In this document: positions 10,277-17,937 of the stretch, piece by piece
Layout: each line of letters begins with the position of its first letter
How positions within the stretch are numbered: position 1 is the stretch's first letter
Origin: DDH964 sp963763205
GTDB taxonomy: Bacteria > Desulfobacterota > Desulfuromonadia > Desulfuromonadales > DDH964
NCBI GenBank assembly: GCA_963763205.1
Contig: CAVXNQ010000013.1
Coordinates: forward strand, 1 to 64,000
Direction of reading: 5' to 3'
DNA length: 64,000 nucleotides
Notes under the pieces: generated by a model
Told to the model about the DNA's origin: nothing
The model's input: the letters and a program-made list of their open reading frames with translations, nothing else
The model's database searches: none
Program-made: the position numbers and the translations under genes

Positions 10277-11371
10277 TCAGGCCAGAAAGCGGGCAACGAT
10301 CAAATCGACCAGCCCGCGGGCGTCGTTGAGCTCAAAGACCGGCACGTCGAGCTGCAGCGGCTGATCGCTGGCCACCGCGAACAGGGTCGGGTCGTGCTCC
10401 GCGCCGCGGCACATCAGCGTCTCGCTGCGCGCCTTGCGGTTGACTTCGATCTTCGGCATGGCGCTGCGCTTGAACCCCTCGGTGAGGACGATGTCGAGGT
10501 TGCCGCAGTAGCGGGCGATGGTTTCGGCGACGGGCGGCTCCTCCTCCTGCGGGTTCCGCTTGACCATGGCGATCTTGGCCGGGGAGGTGATCAGCATGGT
10601 GTCGGCGCCGGCCTGGGTCAGCCGCCAGGAATCCTTCCCCTCGTGGTCGATGCCGAAGCTGTGGGCGTCGTGCTTGACCGCCCCGACGAGGTAACCGCGG
10701 CTTTTCAGCTCGGCGATCAGCTTTTCCAGCAGGGTGGTCTTGCCGGTGCCGCTCTTGGCGACGATGGAGACAACCGGTGGCGTCATCTGTTCCTCCTCGA
10801 TCCGTGCCAAATCTTCCGGGGTATTGAGATTGATCAGGGTCCGTTCCCACCCCGCCGGCAGCTCCGGGGGATCGAGGAAGCGGATGGTGATGCGCTGGTA
10901 GAAATCGTAGATGCGGAACTCTCCCTGGCTCAGCATCTCCGCCATCAGCGGCAGGCAGTTCTTGTGGTAGAGGGCGAAGACCGGCTCGTACCCCTTCGGC
11001 GTGCGGGGCACCACGGCGTCGGCTCCGGCGCGGTGCTGCAACAGGCGGGTGACGATGCGCCGGTCGGGAAAGGGCATGTCGCAGGGGGCGACCAGGATCC
11101 ACTCGGTCTGCGCCGCGGCCAGGCCGGTGTAGAGGCCGCCCAGGGCGCTCCCCGGGTAGAGGTCGGGCAGGGCCGGAAGCCCCGGCCGCGCCAGGTCGGG
11201 CCGGTCGCCGGCGATCAGGACGGTGGTACAGAATTCCCGCAGCAGCTCCAGCGAGCGCTCGAACAGGGTCTTGCCGGCGATCTCCAGCTGCGCCTTGTCC
11301 CGCCCCATGCGGCGGCTGCGGCCGCCGGCGAGGAGGACGCCGGTGAGATCGGGCAGCGGGCGCCCGCTCAT
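10277..11371 (-). CDS. mobA: MobA-MobB fusion: molybdenum cofactor guanylyltransferase plus GTP-binding adaptor
   Basis: A 364-residue cytoplasmic fusion. Residues 1 to about 190 are MobA (LLAGGRSRRMGRDKAQLEI nucleotidyltransferase signature, then LVAPCDMPFPDRR), which adds GMP to molybdopterin. Residues 196-364 are MobB, with a P-loop SIVAKSGTGKTTLLEKL and the acidic LTEGFKRSAMPKIEV stretch. The MobB part begins with its own methionine at 10786 preceded by a strong GAGGAGGAA, so a separate MobB could also be translated. The ATG at 11371 overlaps the meaB stop by 4 bases, giving tight coupling. Confidence 0.92.
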   Translation of the reverse strand: MSGRPLPDLTGVLLAGGRSRRMGRDKAQLEIAGKTLFERSLELLREFCTTVLIAGDRPDLARPGLPALPDLYPGSALGGLYTGLAAAQTEWILVAPCDMPFPDRRIVTRLLQHRAGADAVVPRTPKGYEPVFALYHKNCLPLMAEMLSQGEFRIYDFYQRITIRFLDPPELPAGWERTLINLNTPEDLARIEEEQMTPPVVSIVAKSGTGKTTLLEKLIAELKSRGYLVGAVKHDAHSFGIDHEGKDSWRLTQAGADTMLITSPAKIAMVKRNPQEEEPPVAETIARYCGNLDIVLTEGFKRSAMPKIEVNRKARSETLMCRGAEHDPTLFAVASDQPLQLDVPVFELNDARGLVDLIVARFLA

Positions 11372-12318
11372 GGCGTCCCCGCCGCGGGGAGGGCGACGAG
11401 CCGCTCCAGCGCCGAGTAGGGGTCGATCCGGCGGCCGGCGATCTCCGCGATCAGGTCGTTGCAGGTCCGGTCGTTGTGCAGCAGCTCCCGCACCTGGCTC
11501 AGGTAGTAATCCTGCAGCAGGGCTGCCAGCTGGTGGCGGCTGCGGCTCTCCTCGAAGCGCCGGCCGAGCCCCGAGGCCGCCAGGTGCTCGCGGTGGGCGA
11601 AGATCTTTTCCACCAGTTCGTCGATCCCCTGGTTGCAACTGGCCACCGTCGCCAGAACCGGCGGCCACCACTCGCCGGGCCCGGGATGGTTCAGGCCCAC
11701 CAGGGCCTGCAGCTCGCCGATGGTCTTCTCGGAACCGGGACGGTCGGCCTTGTTGACGACGAAGATGTCGGCGATTTCCATCACCCCGGCCTTGATCGCC
11801 TGGACCTCGTCCCCCAGCCCCGGCACCGTCACCACCAGGGAGGTGTGGGCGGCGCGGGTGATCTCGATCTCGTCCTGGCCGACGCCGACGGTTTCGATGA
11901 TGACGACCTCTTTGCCCATGGCGTCGAAGACGTTGACGATGTCGTGGGTCGAGCGGGAGATGCCGCCGAGGTGGCCGCGGGTGCCGAGGGAACGGATGAA
12001 GACCCCGGGGTCGGCGGCGTGGCGGCTCATGCGCACCCGGTCGCCGAGGACCGCCCCACCGGAGAGATGGCTGGTGGGATCGACGGCGACCACCGCGACG
12101 CCGAGCCCCCGCTGCCGGAACTTGCCGATCAGCTGGTCGGTCAGGGTCGACTTGCCGGCCCCCGGGGGGCCGGTGATGCCGAGGATGGCGGCCTTTCCGG
12201 TGGCCGGGTAGAGGCGCTTGAGTTCCGGCACCGCGGCGGGGTCGCCGTCGTCGATGAGGGTGATCAGGCGGGCCGCGGCGCGCAGGTTGCCGGCGAGGAT
12301 CGATTCGGCCAGGGACAT
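11368..12318 (-). CDS. meaB: MeaB/ArgK-type G3E GTPase chaperone
   Basis: This 316-residue protein has Walker A GITGPPGAGKSTLTDQLIG near residue 50, then VVAVDPTSHLSGGAVLGDRVRM, IIETVGVGQDEIEI and the guanine-specificity motif VVNKADRPGS. Members protect and reload adenosylcobalamin in methylmalonyl-CoA mutase. No mutase gene is in the window; instead the gene lies between moaA and the mobA-mobB fusion, sharing 4 bases with the latter. The link to molybdenum genes is therefore positional only. An alternative is a chaperone for another cobalamin-dependent acyl-CoA mutase elsewhere in the genome. Confidence 0.92.
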   Translation of the reverse strand: MSLAESILAGNLRAAARLITLIDDGDPAAVPELKRLYPATGKAAILGITGPPGAGKSTLTDQLIGKFRQRGLGVAVVAVDPTSHLSGGAVLGDRVRMSRHAADPGVFIRSLGTRGHLGGISRSTHDIVNVFDAMGKEVVIIETVGVGQDEIEITRAAHTSLVVTVPGLGDEVQAIKAGVMEIADIFVVNKADRPGSEKTIGELQALVGLNHPGPGEWWPPVLATVASCNQGIDELVEKIFAHREHLAASGLGRRFEESRSRHQLAALLQDYYLSQVRELLHNDRTCNDLIAEIAGRRIDPYSALERLVALPAAGTP

Positions 12319-12355
12319 GACAGGTTCCGTTACGGGCTGCGGCGGCGCAGGGCGG

Positions 12356-13333
12356 TCAGCCGCCGATGGCCGCCATGGTGATCGGGTCGATGCCGGGCTC
12401 CTGCCAGCTGACGCCGTGGCGTTCCCCCTTGGCGGCGATGCAGCCGCTCAGCGCCCGGCGCAGCGCCTCGGGGTCGCTCCCGGCCAGCACCGGCCGCAGA
12501 TCGAGGGTCTGGCGGGCGAAGAGACAGTTGCGGGCCTGGCCGGTGGCCGAGACCCGGATGCGGTTGCAGTCGCCGCAGAAGTGGTTGGACATGGGGGTGA
12601 TCACCCCGACCGACCCCGGCGCGCCGGCGATGCGGAAATTTTTCGCCGGCCCCCCCATCTTGTCGTGGGGCAAAGGGAGCAGGGGATAGCGGGCGGCGAT
12701 GCGGGTCAAAATCTCCTCGCCGGAGACCGCCAGCCGGCCGGCATCCTCCTCCCCGACCATGGGCATGTACTCGATGAAGCGCACCGCGAAGGGGTGTTTC
12801 AGGCTCAGCGCGGCGAACTCCTCCACCTCGTGGTCGTTCACGCCACGCATCACCACCGTGTTGAGCTTGATGGGAAAGCCGGCCCGGGCGGCGCAATCGA
12901 TCCCCTCCATGACCTGGGCGAAGGCGTCGCGCCGGGTGATGGCGGCGAAGGTGGCCGGATCGAGGGAGTCGAGGCTGATGTTGAGCCGGGTGACCCCCGC
13001 CTGTTTCAGGTCCTGCGCCAGCTCCCCCAGGCGCAGGCCGTTGCTGGTCAGGGCGAGGACCTTCAGCCCCGGCAGGGCGGCGAGCCGGGCCAGAAAGTCG
13101 ACGATCCCCTTGCGGACCAGCGGTTCGCCGCCGGTGACGCGGATCTTCTCCACCCCCAAAGAGATAGCAGCCTTGGCGATGCGAAGCAACTCTTCGTAGC
13201 TGAGGACCTCCTGGTGGCTGCACGGGTCGACCCCGGCCGCGGGCATGCAGTAGCTGCAGCGCAGGTTGCAGCGGTCGGTAACTGATAGGCGCAGATAATT
13301 GACCCGGCGGCCGTAGGCGTCGGTGAGTATCAT
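12356..13333 (-). CDS. moaA: GTP 3',8-cyclase MoaA
   Basis: This 325-residue radical-SAM enzyme catalyses the first step of molybdopterin synthesis. The N-terminal cluster motif is C22-x3-C26-x2-C29 (CNLRCSYC), followed by RVTGGEPLVRKG. The second 4Fe-4S cluster site is CGDCNRIRVSATGQARNC near residues 257-274, and the protein ends in the diglycine typical of MoaA. ATG 13333 has AGGAGGT 6 bases upstream and overlaps the modC stop by 4 bases, so uptake and cofactor synthesis share a transcript. MoaC, MoaD and MoaE are not in the window. Confidence 0.95.
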   Translation of the reverse strand: MILTDAYGRRVNYLRLSVTDRCNLRCSYCMPAAGVDPCSHQEVLSYEELLRIAKAAISLGVEKIRVTGGEPLVRKGIVDFLARLAALPGLKVLALTSNGLRLGELAQDLKQAGVTRLNISLDSLDPATFAAITRRDAFAQVMEGIDCAARAGFPIKLNTVVMRGVNDHEVEEFAALSLKHPFAVRFIEYMPMVGEEDAGRLAVSGEEILTRIAARYPLLPLPHDKMGGPAKNFRIAGAPGSVGVITPMSNHFCGDCNRIRVSATGQARNCLFARQTLDLRPVLAGSDPEALRRALSGCIAAKGERHGVSWQEPGIDPITMAAIGG

Positions 13334-14457
13334 GATGGACCTCCTGTTCCGTAGGCAAGCGGCGGCGCGGGGTCGGCCGCAGCGCGGACATTCATGACCC
13401 GGGTTTCGCGGGCCTTGAAGACCGCATAAAGAGGTGTCCCGAGTTCCGGGTTGCCGAGTTCGCCAAACCCGGCGAGGGAGAGTTCCGCGACCAGCTTTTC
13501 GCTGCCGAGGAGGGTGACCCGCACCCGCTCGGCGGTGCGGATCACCTCCTGGAGGCGGCCCTGCATGACGTTGCGCGGGCTGCCGCCGGGGAGTTCCCGG
13601 TAGAGGGCGACCTCCCAGGGAGCGATGGTCAGGCAGGCCGCGCCCGTTTCGATCCCCTCGAAGGGAGCCCACAGATCGAGTCCCCCGGCGGTGCGGAAGC
13701 GTTTCCCGGTTGCCTCCCGGCGCACCTCGCCGGCCAGGAAATTGACCCCGGCGAAGTTGGCCACGAAGGGGGTGGCGGGGGCGTGCAGCAACTGGTGGTA
13801 GCTTCCCTGCTGGGAGATCCTCCCCCCCTCCATCACGGCGATCCGCTTGCGGAAGTAGGCGACGTCGGCGACGTCGTGGGTGACCAGGATCGACGGGATC
13901 TCCAGCTCCGCCAGCAGCTCGGCCAGCCAGCGGCGCAGTTCCCAGCGCCCGGCCTGATCCAGGGCGCTGGTCGGCTCGTCGAGGAGCAGCAGCCGCGGCG
14001 CCACCACCAGGGCCCGGGCCAGGGCGACCCGCTGGCGCTGCCCGCCGGAGAGGGCGGTGACCGGCGCCGCCGCCAGGTCGTTCAGTTCGAGACGCTCCAG
14101 CATCGCCGCCACCCGCACCATCCGCTGCTGGGCGGGGAGACCCTGGGCGCGCAGGCCGAAGGCGACGTTCTCCTGCACGGCGAGGTGCGGAAAGAGGGCC
14201 AGATCCTGGAAGACCATGCCGATGCGCCGGTCCTGCAAGGGGAGGTGGCAGCGGCGGGCGGTGTCGCAGAGGACTTCGCCCCCCAGCTCGATGCGCCCGG
14301 CCGCCGGTGTCAGCTGGCCCGTGAGGAGCTTGAGCAGGGTCGTCTTGCCCGAGCCGTTGGGGCCGATGAGGACCGTCAGGCCGCGGGGGACCGTCAGGGT
14401 CGTTTGCAGATCGAAGTGCCTAAGCGGATAGCTCAGCTCCAGGTGCAGATCAGCCAT
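13330..14457 (-). CDS. modC: Molybdate ABC transporter ATP-binding protein ModC
   Basis: This 375-residue ATPase has Walker A LIGPNGSGKTTLLKLL, Q-loop GMVFQDLALFPHL, ABC signature LSGGQRQRVALARAL, Walker B LLLLDEPTSALD and an H-loop in ILVTHDVADV. The C-terminal ~140 residues, including NVMQGRLQEVIRTAERV, are the TOBE/Mop-like oxyanion-binding regulatory domain. It overlaps modB by 8 bases and moaA by 4 bases. It could also carry tungstate; the sequence alone cannot distinguish the two. Confidence 0.94.
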   Translation of the reverse strand: MADLHLELSYPLRHFDLQTTLTVPRGLTVLIGPNGSGKTTLLKLLTGQLTPAAGRIELGGEVLCDTARRCHLPLQDRRIGMVFQDLALFPHLAVQENVAFGLRAQGLPAQQRMVRVAAMLERLELNDLAAAPVTALSGGQRQRVALARALVVAPRLLLLDEPTSALDQAGRWELRRWLAELLAELEIPSILVTHDVADVAYFRKRIAVMEGGRISQQGSYHQLLHAPATPFVANFAGVNFLAGEVRREATGKRFRTAGGLDLWAPFEGIETGAACLTIAPWEVALYRELPGGSPRNVMQGRLQEVIRTAERVRVTLLGSEKLVAELSLAGFGELGNPELGTPLYAVFKARETRVMNVRAAADPAPPLAYGTGGPS

Positions 14458-15328
14458 GGCCGCCTCCGCCGCCCGGGGAGCGTCGCAGCAGCCGTCCGAC
14501 CAGCAGCAGCGCGCAGCAGCCGGCGAGCATCAGCGCCGCCAGGGTGAAGGCCTGCTCGGGGTCCTGTTCGAAGGCGCCGTAGATGGCAAGGGAGAGGGTG
14601 CGGGTCCGCTCCGGCAGATTGCCGGCGAAGAGGATGACCGCGCCGAACAGGCCGATCCCCTGGGCCAGGGCCATCACCGTTTCGGCCAGCAGCGCGCGCC
14701 GGCAGAGGGGGAGGGTGAGGCGGAAGAAGGTAAAGAAGGGCCCGGCGCCGAGGAGCATGGCGGCGGTTTCGAGTTGGCGGTCGACGCCGGCGAAGAGGAC
14801 CGCGGCGCGCTTGACGAAGAAGGGGGTGAGGACGAACATCTGCGCCAGCACCACCGCGCCGAGGGTGAAGGGGATCTGGATCCCGAAGGGGAGGAGCAGG
14901 CTCCCCACCAGGCCGCGCCGGCCGAAGGCCAACAGCAGCCCGAGGCCGGCGACCACCGGTGGCAGCACCATGGGCAGCTCCAGGACCATCTCCAGAAGCA
15001 GCCGACCCCGCCCCTGATGGCGGGACAGGGCGTAGGCCACCGGTAGGCCGAAGGTCAGGACCAGGACGGTGGAGAGGACCGAGGTGACGGCCGTCACCCG
15101 CACCGCCGACCAGGTCGCCGGATCGTCGACCAGGCGCAGCAGGCCCGCCGGCGAAACCTGCAGCACCAGGGCGATCAGCGGGGTCAGGATCAGCAGCAGC
15201 ATACTTAAGGAGGCGCCCAGCAGGAGCAGCTGGAAGAGGCGGTTGGCCCAGCGGCTGGAGCGGTGCGGCAGGAAAGCGCGTCGCCGGCGCGGCAGGGGGA
15301 GCTCGAGGGTTTTATCGAGCTGGTTCAT
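14450..15328 (-). CDS. modB: Molybdate ABC transporter permease ModB
   Basis: This inner-membrane permease of about 292 residues has six hydrophobic segments. The ABC-coupling EAA loop is LETAAMLLGAGPFFTFFRLT. ATG 15328 (MNQLDKTLEL) is chosen with GGAGGG 6-7 bases upstream; a GTG two codons earlier is also possible. The N-terminal ~30 residues are a basic cytoplasmic tail (PRRRRAFLPHRSSR) longer than usual. It overlaps modA by 17 bases. Confidence 0.93.
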   Translation of the reverse strand: MNQLDKTLELPLPRRRRAFLPHRSSRWANRLFQLLLLGASLSMLLLILTPLIALVLQVSPAGLLRLVDDPATWSAVRVTAVTSVLSTVLVLTFGLPVAYALSRHQGRGRLLLEMVLELPMVLPPVVAGLGLLLAFGRRGLVGSLLLPFGIQIPFTLGAVVLAQMFVLTPFFVKRAAVLFAGVDRQLETAAMLLGAGPFFTFFRLTLPLCRRALLAETVMALAQGIGLFGAVILFAGNLPERTRTLSLAIYGAFEQDPEQAFTLAALMLAGCCALLLVGRLLRRSPGGGGGHG

Positions 15329-16136
15329 CGTCACCCTCCACCTCGGAAAAACCGTGACGGCGCAGGATCTCCCGTCCGGCGGGGCTCAGCAGGTAGTGCA
15401 GAAAGCGGCTGGCGGTCCCGGGGTGGGCCGCGTGGCGCAGGATCGCGATCGGGTAGCGGATGGTCGGCTGGTACTGCTGCGGCAGGGGGACGGCGACGAC
15501 CTTTGCGGCCAGCTGCGGGGTCAGGTCGGTGCGGTAGACGATCCCGGCATCCACCTCGCCGAGGGCGACCTTGGCCGCAATCGCCTTGACGTTGGTCTCT
15601 TCACTGACCACGTTGTGGTTGAAGGCGGCAACGAAGTCGCTTCCGTAGGCGGGGTCGCGGGCGAGATTTTGCAGCAGTGTCCGGGTGTAGGCGCCGACCG
15701 GCACCTTGGCCGTGCCGATGGCCAGCAGGCGCCCGGGCGCGGCGGCGGCGCGCAGGTCCGCCAGGGGCGCGGCTGTTTGGCGCGAGACGATGAGGACCAG
15801 GCGGTTGCCGGCGAAGAGGATGGGGGCCTCGATCGCATCCTGGCGTTGCCGGCCGGCCATGACCTCGGTGTTCGCCGCGGCGAAGAGGTCGGCCGGCGCG
15901 CCCCGTTCGATCTGGGTGGCGAGGATCTGGCTGCCGGCAAAATTACAGACCACCCGGGTGTCGGGCGTGTGGGCCGAGAAGTCGGCGCCCAGGTCGGTAA
16001 AGACTTCGCTCAAAGACGCCGCCGCAAAGACCAGCAGCTCGTCGGCCGCTGCCGGCAGCGGATGCAGCAGGATGAGACCGCTCAACAGCAGGGCGATCAG
16101 CGGGATGCTGGGGTGTGAGATACTCCTTGGCGTCAC
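15312..16136 (-). CDS. modA: Molybdate-binding periplasmic protein ModA
   Basis: This protein of about 274 residues starts at GTG 16136. The N-terminus (IPLIALLLSGLILLHPLPAA) is a signal peptide with a likely cut after PAAA-D. The mature part has DELLVFAAASLSEVFTDLGA, the ligand-loop NFAGSQILATQIERGAPADL and AIGTAKVPVGAYTRTLLQN, all typical of the molybdate/tungstate-binding ModA family. The gene leads modB-modC-moaA and is preceded by a clear sigma-70-type promoter with an operator-like motif. Confidence 0.93.
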   Translation of the reverse strand: MTPRSISHPSIPLIALLLSGLILLHPLPAAADELLVFAAASLSEVFTDLGADFSAHTPDTRVVCNFAGSQILATQIERGAPADLFAAANTEVMAGRQRQDAIEAPILFAGNRLVLIVSRQTAAPLADLRAAAAPGRLLAIGTAKVPVGAYTRTLLQNLARDPAYGSDFVAAFNHNVVSEETNVKAIAAKVALGEVDAGIVYRTDLTPQLAAKVVAVPLPQQYQPTIRYPIAILRHAAHPGTASRFLHYLLSPAGREILRRHGFSEVEGDDEPAR

Positions 16137-16182
16137 GGCGTCCTCGGTTCGGATCGGGGATCGGGAAGCACTTCTAGTCTTT

Positions 16183-16235
16183 GCATTTAAAATTGCATGT
16201 AAAATAATGTACCGGAAATCGCTCCGGCCTGTCAA
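16183..16235 (-). promoter_or_regulatory. modA promoter with CATG-AAAATT-CATG operator-like motif
   Basis: On the minus strand TTGACA (16230-16235) and TACATT (16206-16211) are 18 bases apart. Overlapping the start point, at 16183-16206, lies GCATTTAAAATTGCATGTAA (plus-strand sense). Closely related sequences occur at 17382-17405 and 52929-52948. The position over +1 suggests repression. Confidence 0.65.
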
Positions 16236-16370
16236 GGCATAGTTGCTGGTTTTTGTCCGGTTGCAGGATGGGGGAAGGGGGTGGGGACTCTGAACCGGGA
16301 CCCCGGACGAGAACTGGCCGACTGATCCGGGGTCCTGCCGCTGGAGTCAGAGGATCCCCGGATTTGCGAA

Positions 16371-17291
16371 TCAGCGTTGCGGTGCGGCGGCCGGTTGGCG
16401 GCTCAGCTGGCGCTGGGCCAGCAGGGAGTCGAGGGAGAAGATCAGCAGGCCGAGCCAGATGTGGCCGAAGGTGATCCTCTCCAGGCGGGTGAAGGGTTCA
16501 CCGAGGAGGAGCACACCGGTGATCAGCTGGGTGGTCGGGGCGATGTACATGATCAGGCCAACCGTCCCCAGCCGCAGCCGGCGGGCGGCGAAGGCGAAGA
16601 GCACCAGGGGGCAGACGGTGAGGGCGCCGGCGCCCATCAGCAGCAGATCGAGCGGCCGGTCGACGAGCAGGAAGGAGGCCTGGTGGTGCAGATAGAGCCA
16701 GCCGAGCCAGGCCAGGGCCAGGGGCATCAGCAGCAGGGTCTCGACCAGCAGTCCGGTGGAGCTGTCCACCGGCACCTGCTTGCGGATCAGGCCGTAGATG
16801 CCGAAGGCGGTGGCCAGGGTCAGGGCCACCCAGGGCGGCCGGCCGGCGGCGAAGACCAGGATCAGTACCCCGAGGGCGGCGATGCCGACGGCGAGAAACT
16901 GCAGCGGCCGCAGGCGCTCGCGCAGGAAGAGGCAGCCCATCAGGACGCTGAGCAGGGGGCTGATGTAATAGCCGAGGCTGCTTTCCAGCACATGGTTGTG
17001 GGTCACGGCCCAGATGAAGACCCCCCAGTTGACGGCGATGACCGTGGCGCTGGCGGCCAGGGCCGCCAGCCGCCGGGGGTTGGTCAGGGTCTCGACCAGC
17101 CGTTTGGTGCGCCGGCTGACCACGGTGAAGATGAAAAGGACGACGGCGGCCCAGATCACCCGATGGAGGACGATTTCCCACATCGACACCTTCGGGTCGA
17201 TGAGCAGGAAGTACAGCGGCATGAACCCCCAGATCAGGTAGGCCAGGACAGCGGCGAGCAGGCCGCTGGTGCGTTCTCCGGGCGCGTTCAT
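16371..17291 (-). CDS. rarD: RarD-type EamA permease
   Basis: This 306-residue inner-membrane protein has ten hydrophobic segments. It begins MNAPGERTSGLLAAVLAYLI and has the RarD-like blocks WGFMPLYFLLI, EIVLHRVIWAAVVLF, NWGVFIWAVTHNHVLESSLG and IMYIAPTTQLITGVLLLGEPF. RarD proteins are named for chloramphenicol sensitivity but their natural substrate is generally unknown. It is transcribed in the same direction as modA but separately, from its own promoter with the same operator-like motif as modA, so the two are probably co-regulated. Confidence 0.85.
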   Translation of the reverse strand: MNAPGERTSGLLAAVLAYLIWGFMPLYFLLIDPKVSMWEIVLHRVIWAAVVLFIFTVVSRRTKRLVETLTNPRRLAALAASATVIAVNWGVFIWAVTHNHVLESSLGYYISPLLSVLMGCLFLRERLRPLQFLAVGIAALGVLILVFAAGRPPWVALTLATAFGIYGLIRKQVPVDSSTGLLVETLLLMPLALAWLGWLYLHHQASFLLVDRPLDLLLMGAGALTVCPLVLFAFAARRLRLGTVGLIMYIAPTTQLITGVLLLGEPFTRLERITFGHIWLGLLIFSLDSLLAQRQLSRQPAAAPQR

Positions 17292-17381
17292 GGTCTCTCC
17301 AGGGGCTTTCCGCGGTGCTCAGGAGATCTGCACCGCTGAGTGGGGGAGTGGGGGCGGCGGGCTTGTATGACGCTAGAAATA

Positions 17382-17432
17382 ACATGCAAAATTACATGTA
17401 AAAAAATAGAACAGTGTCCATGGTGGTGTCAA
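17382..17432 (-). promoter_or_regulatory. rarD-like gene promoter with CATG-AAAATT-CATG motif
   Basis: Minus-strand TTGACA (17427-17432) and TATTTT (17403-17408) are 18 bases apart, the same spacing as at modA. The motif ACATGCAAAATTACATGTAA covers 17382-17401, directly at the expected start of transcription. It lies about 95 bases before the gene. Confidence 0.65.
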
Positions 17433-17460
17433 GCGGATTCCCCCGGCTCAAACCGACCCG

Positions 17461-17619
17461 CACCCAAAGACGCCGGTGCCTATCCGTCTGGGGCACCGGG
17501 TGCGGCGCGAGAGGGAGTACCACTTACGGTTCCGTCGTCGTTAACCGTCTCCTCGGTGAGTTGGGTTTCAGGACGGAGACGAAAAACGGGTTCCCCCGAA
17601 TAGAAAGGGGGCTGGCACC
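17461..17619 (+). repeat. Dispersed intergenic repeat, copy 1 (most complete)
   Basis: The first 82 bases match 37057-37138 over the same length, with most differences confined to one short block. The second half, from GGTTTCAGGACGGAGACGAA through AATAGAAAGGGGG, matches 35212-35270. It contains two hairpins: CCGGTGCC...GGGCACCGG and CCCCC-GAATAGAAA-GGGGG. Read on the minus strand the second hairpin is followed by AACCCGTTTTTC and could end the gdh transcript. No coding function is seen. Confidence 0.75.
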
Positions 17620-17643
17620 TGCGGAGCCAGTCCCCACCAGTCT

Positions 17644-17937
17644 CTAAAGAAAATCCTTGTGGATGAAGGGTTCGTCGGGAATCTTGCGGACGCGGCAGTC
17701 TGAAAACCAGTGGATCGGGTCCGCGTAGCGGGGAATGCGCACCCGCGCGCCGACGCGGTACTCGGCCTCGTCCCCGACCGGGTCCAGCAGCTCCACCGTG
17801 ACCAGGCGGGGACGCAGCTCGACGATCCGGCCCCGGCCCTGGTAGCGCTTGCCGCGATCGACCCAGACGGCCAGGACCTCCTGGTCGAGGCGCAGCCGCT
17901 GGTCTTCGAGTTGGGCGGCAACCTCGTCGCTGATCAT
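17644..17937 (-). CDS. Conserved-looking small protein coupled to glutamate dehydrogenase
   Basis: This protein of 97 residues starts at ATG 17937, overlapping the gdh stop codon by 4 bases. It opens with a charged helix (MISDEVAAQLEDQRLRLDQEV) followed by a beta-rich domain (GRIVELRPRLVTVELLDPVG, then YRVGARVRIPRYADPIHWFS). I do not recognise the family; the second part looks like a small beta barrel. Translational coupling suggests a role tied to the dehydrogenase, but that is only positional. Confidence 0.7.
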   Translation of the reverse strand: MISDEVAAQLEDQRLRLDQEVLAVWVDRGKRYQGRGRIVELRPRLVTVELLDPVGDEAEYRVGARVRIPRYADPIHWFSDCRVRKIPDEPFIHKDFL

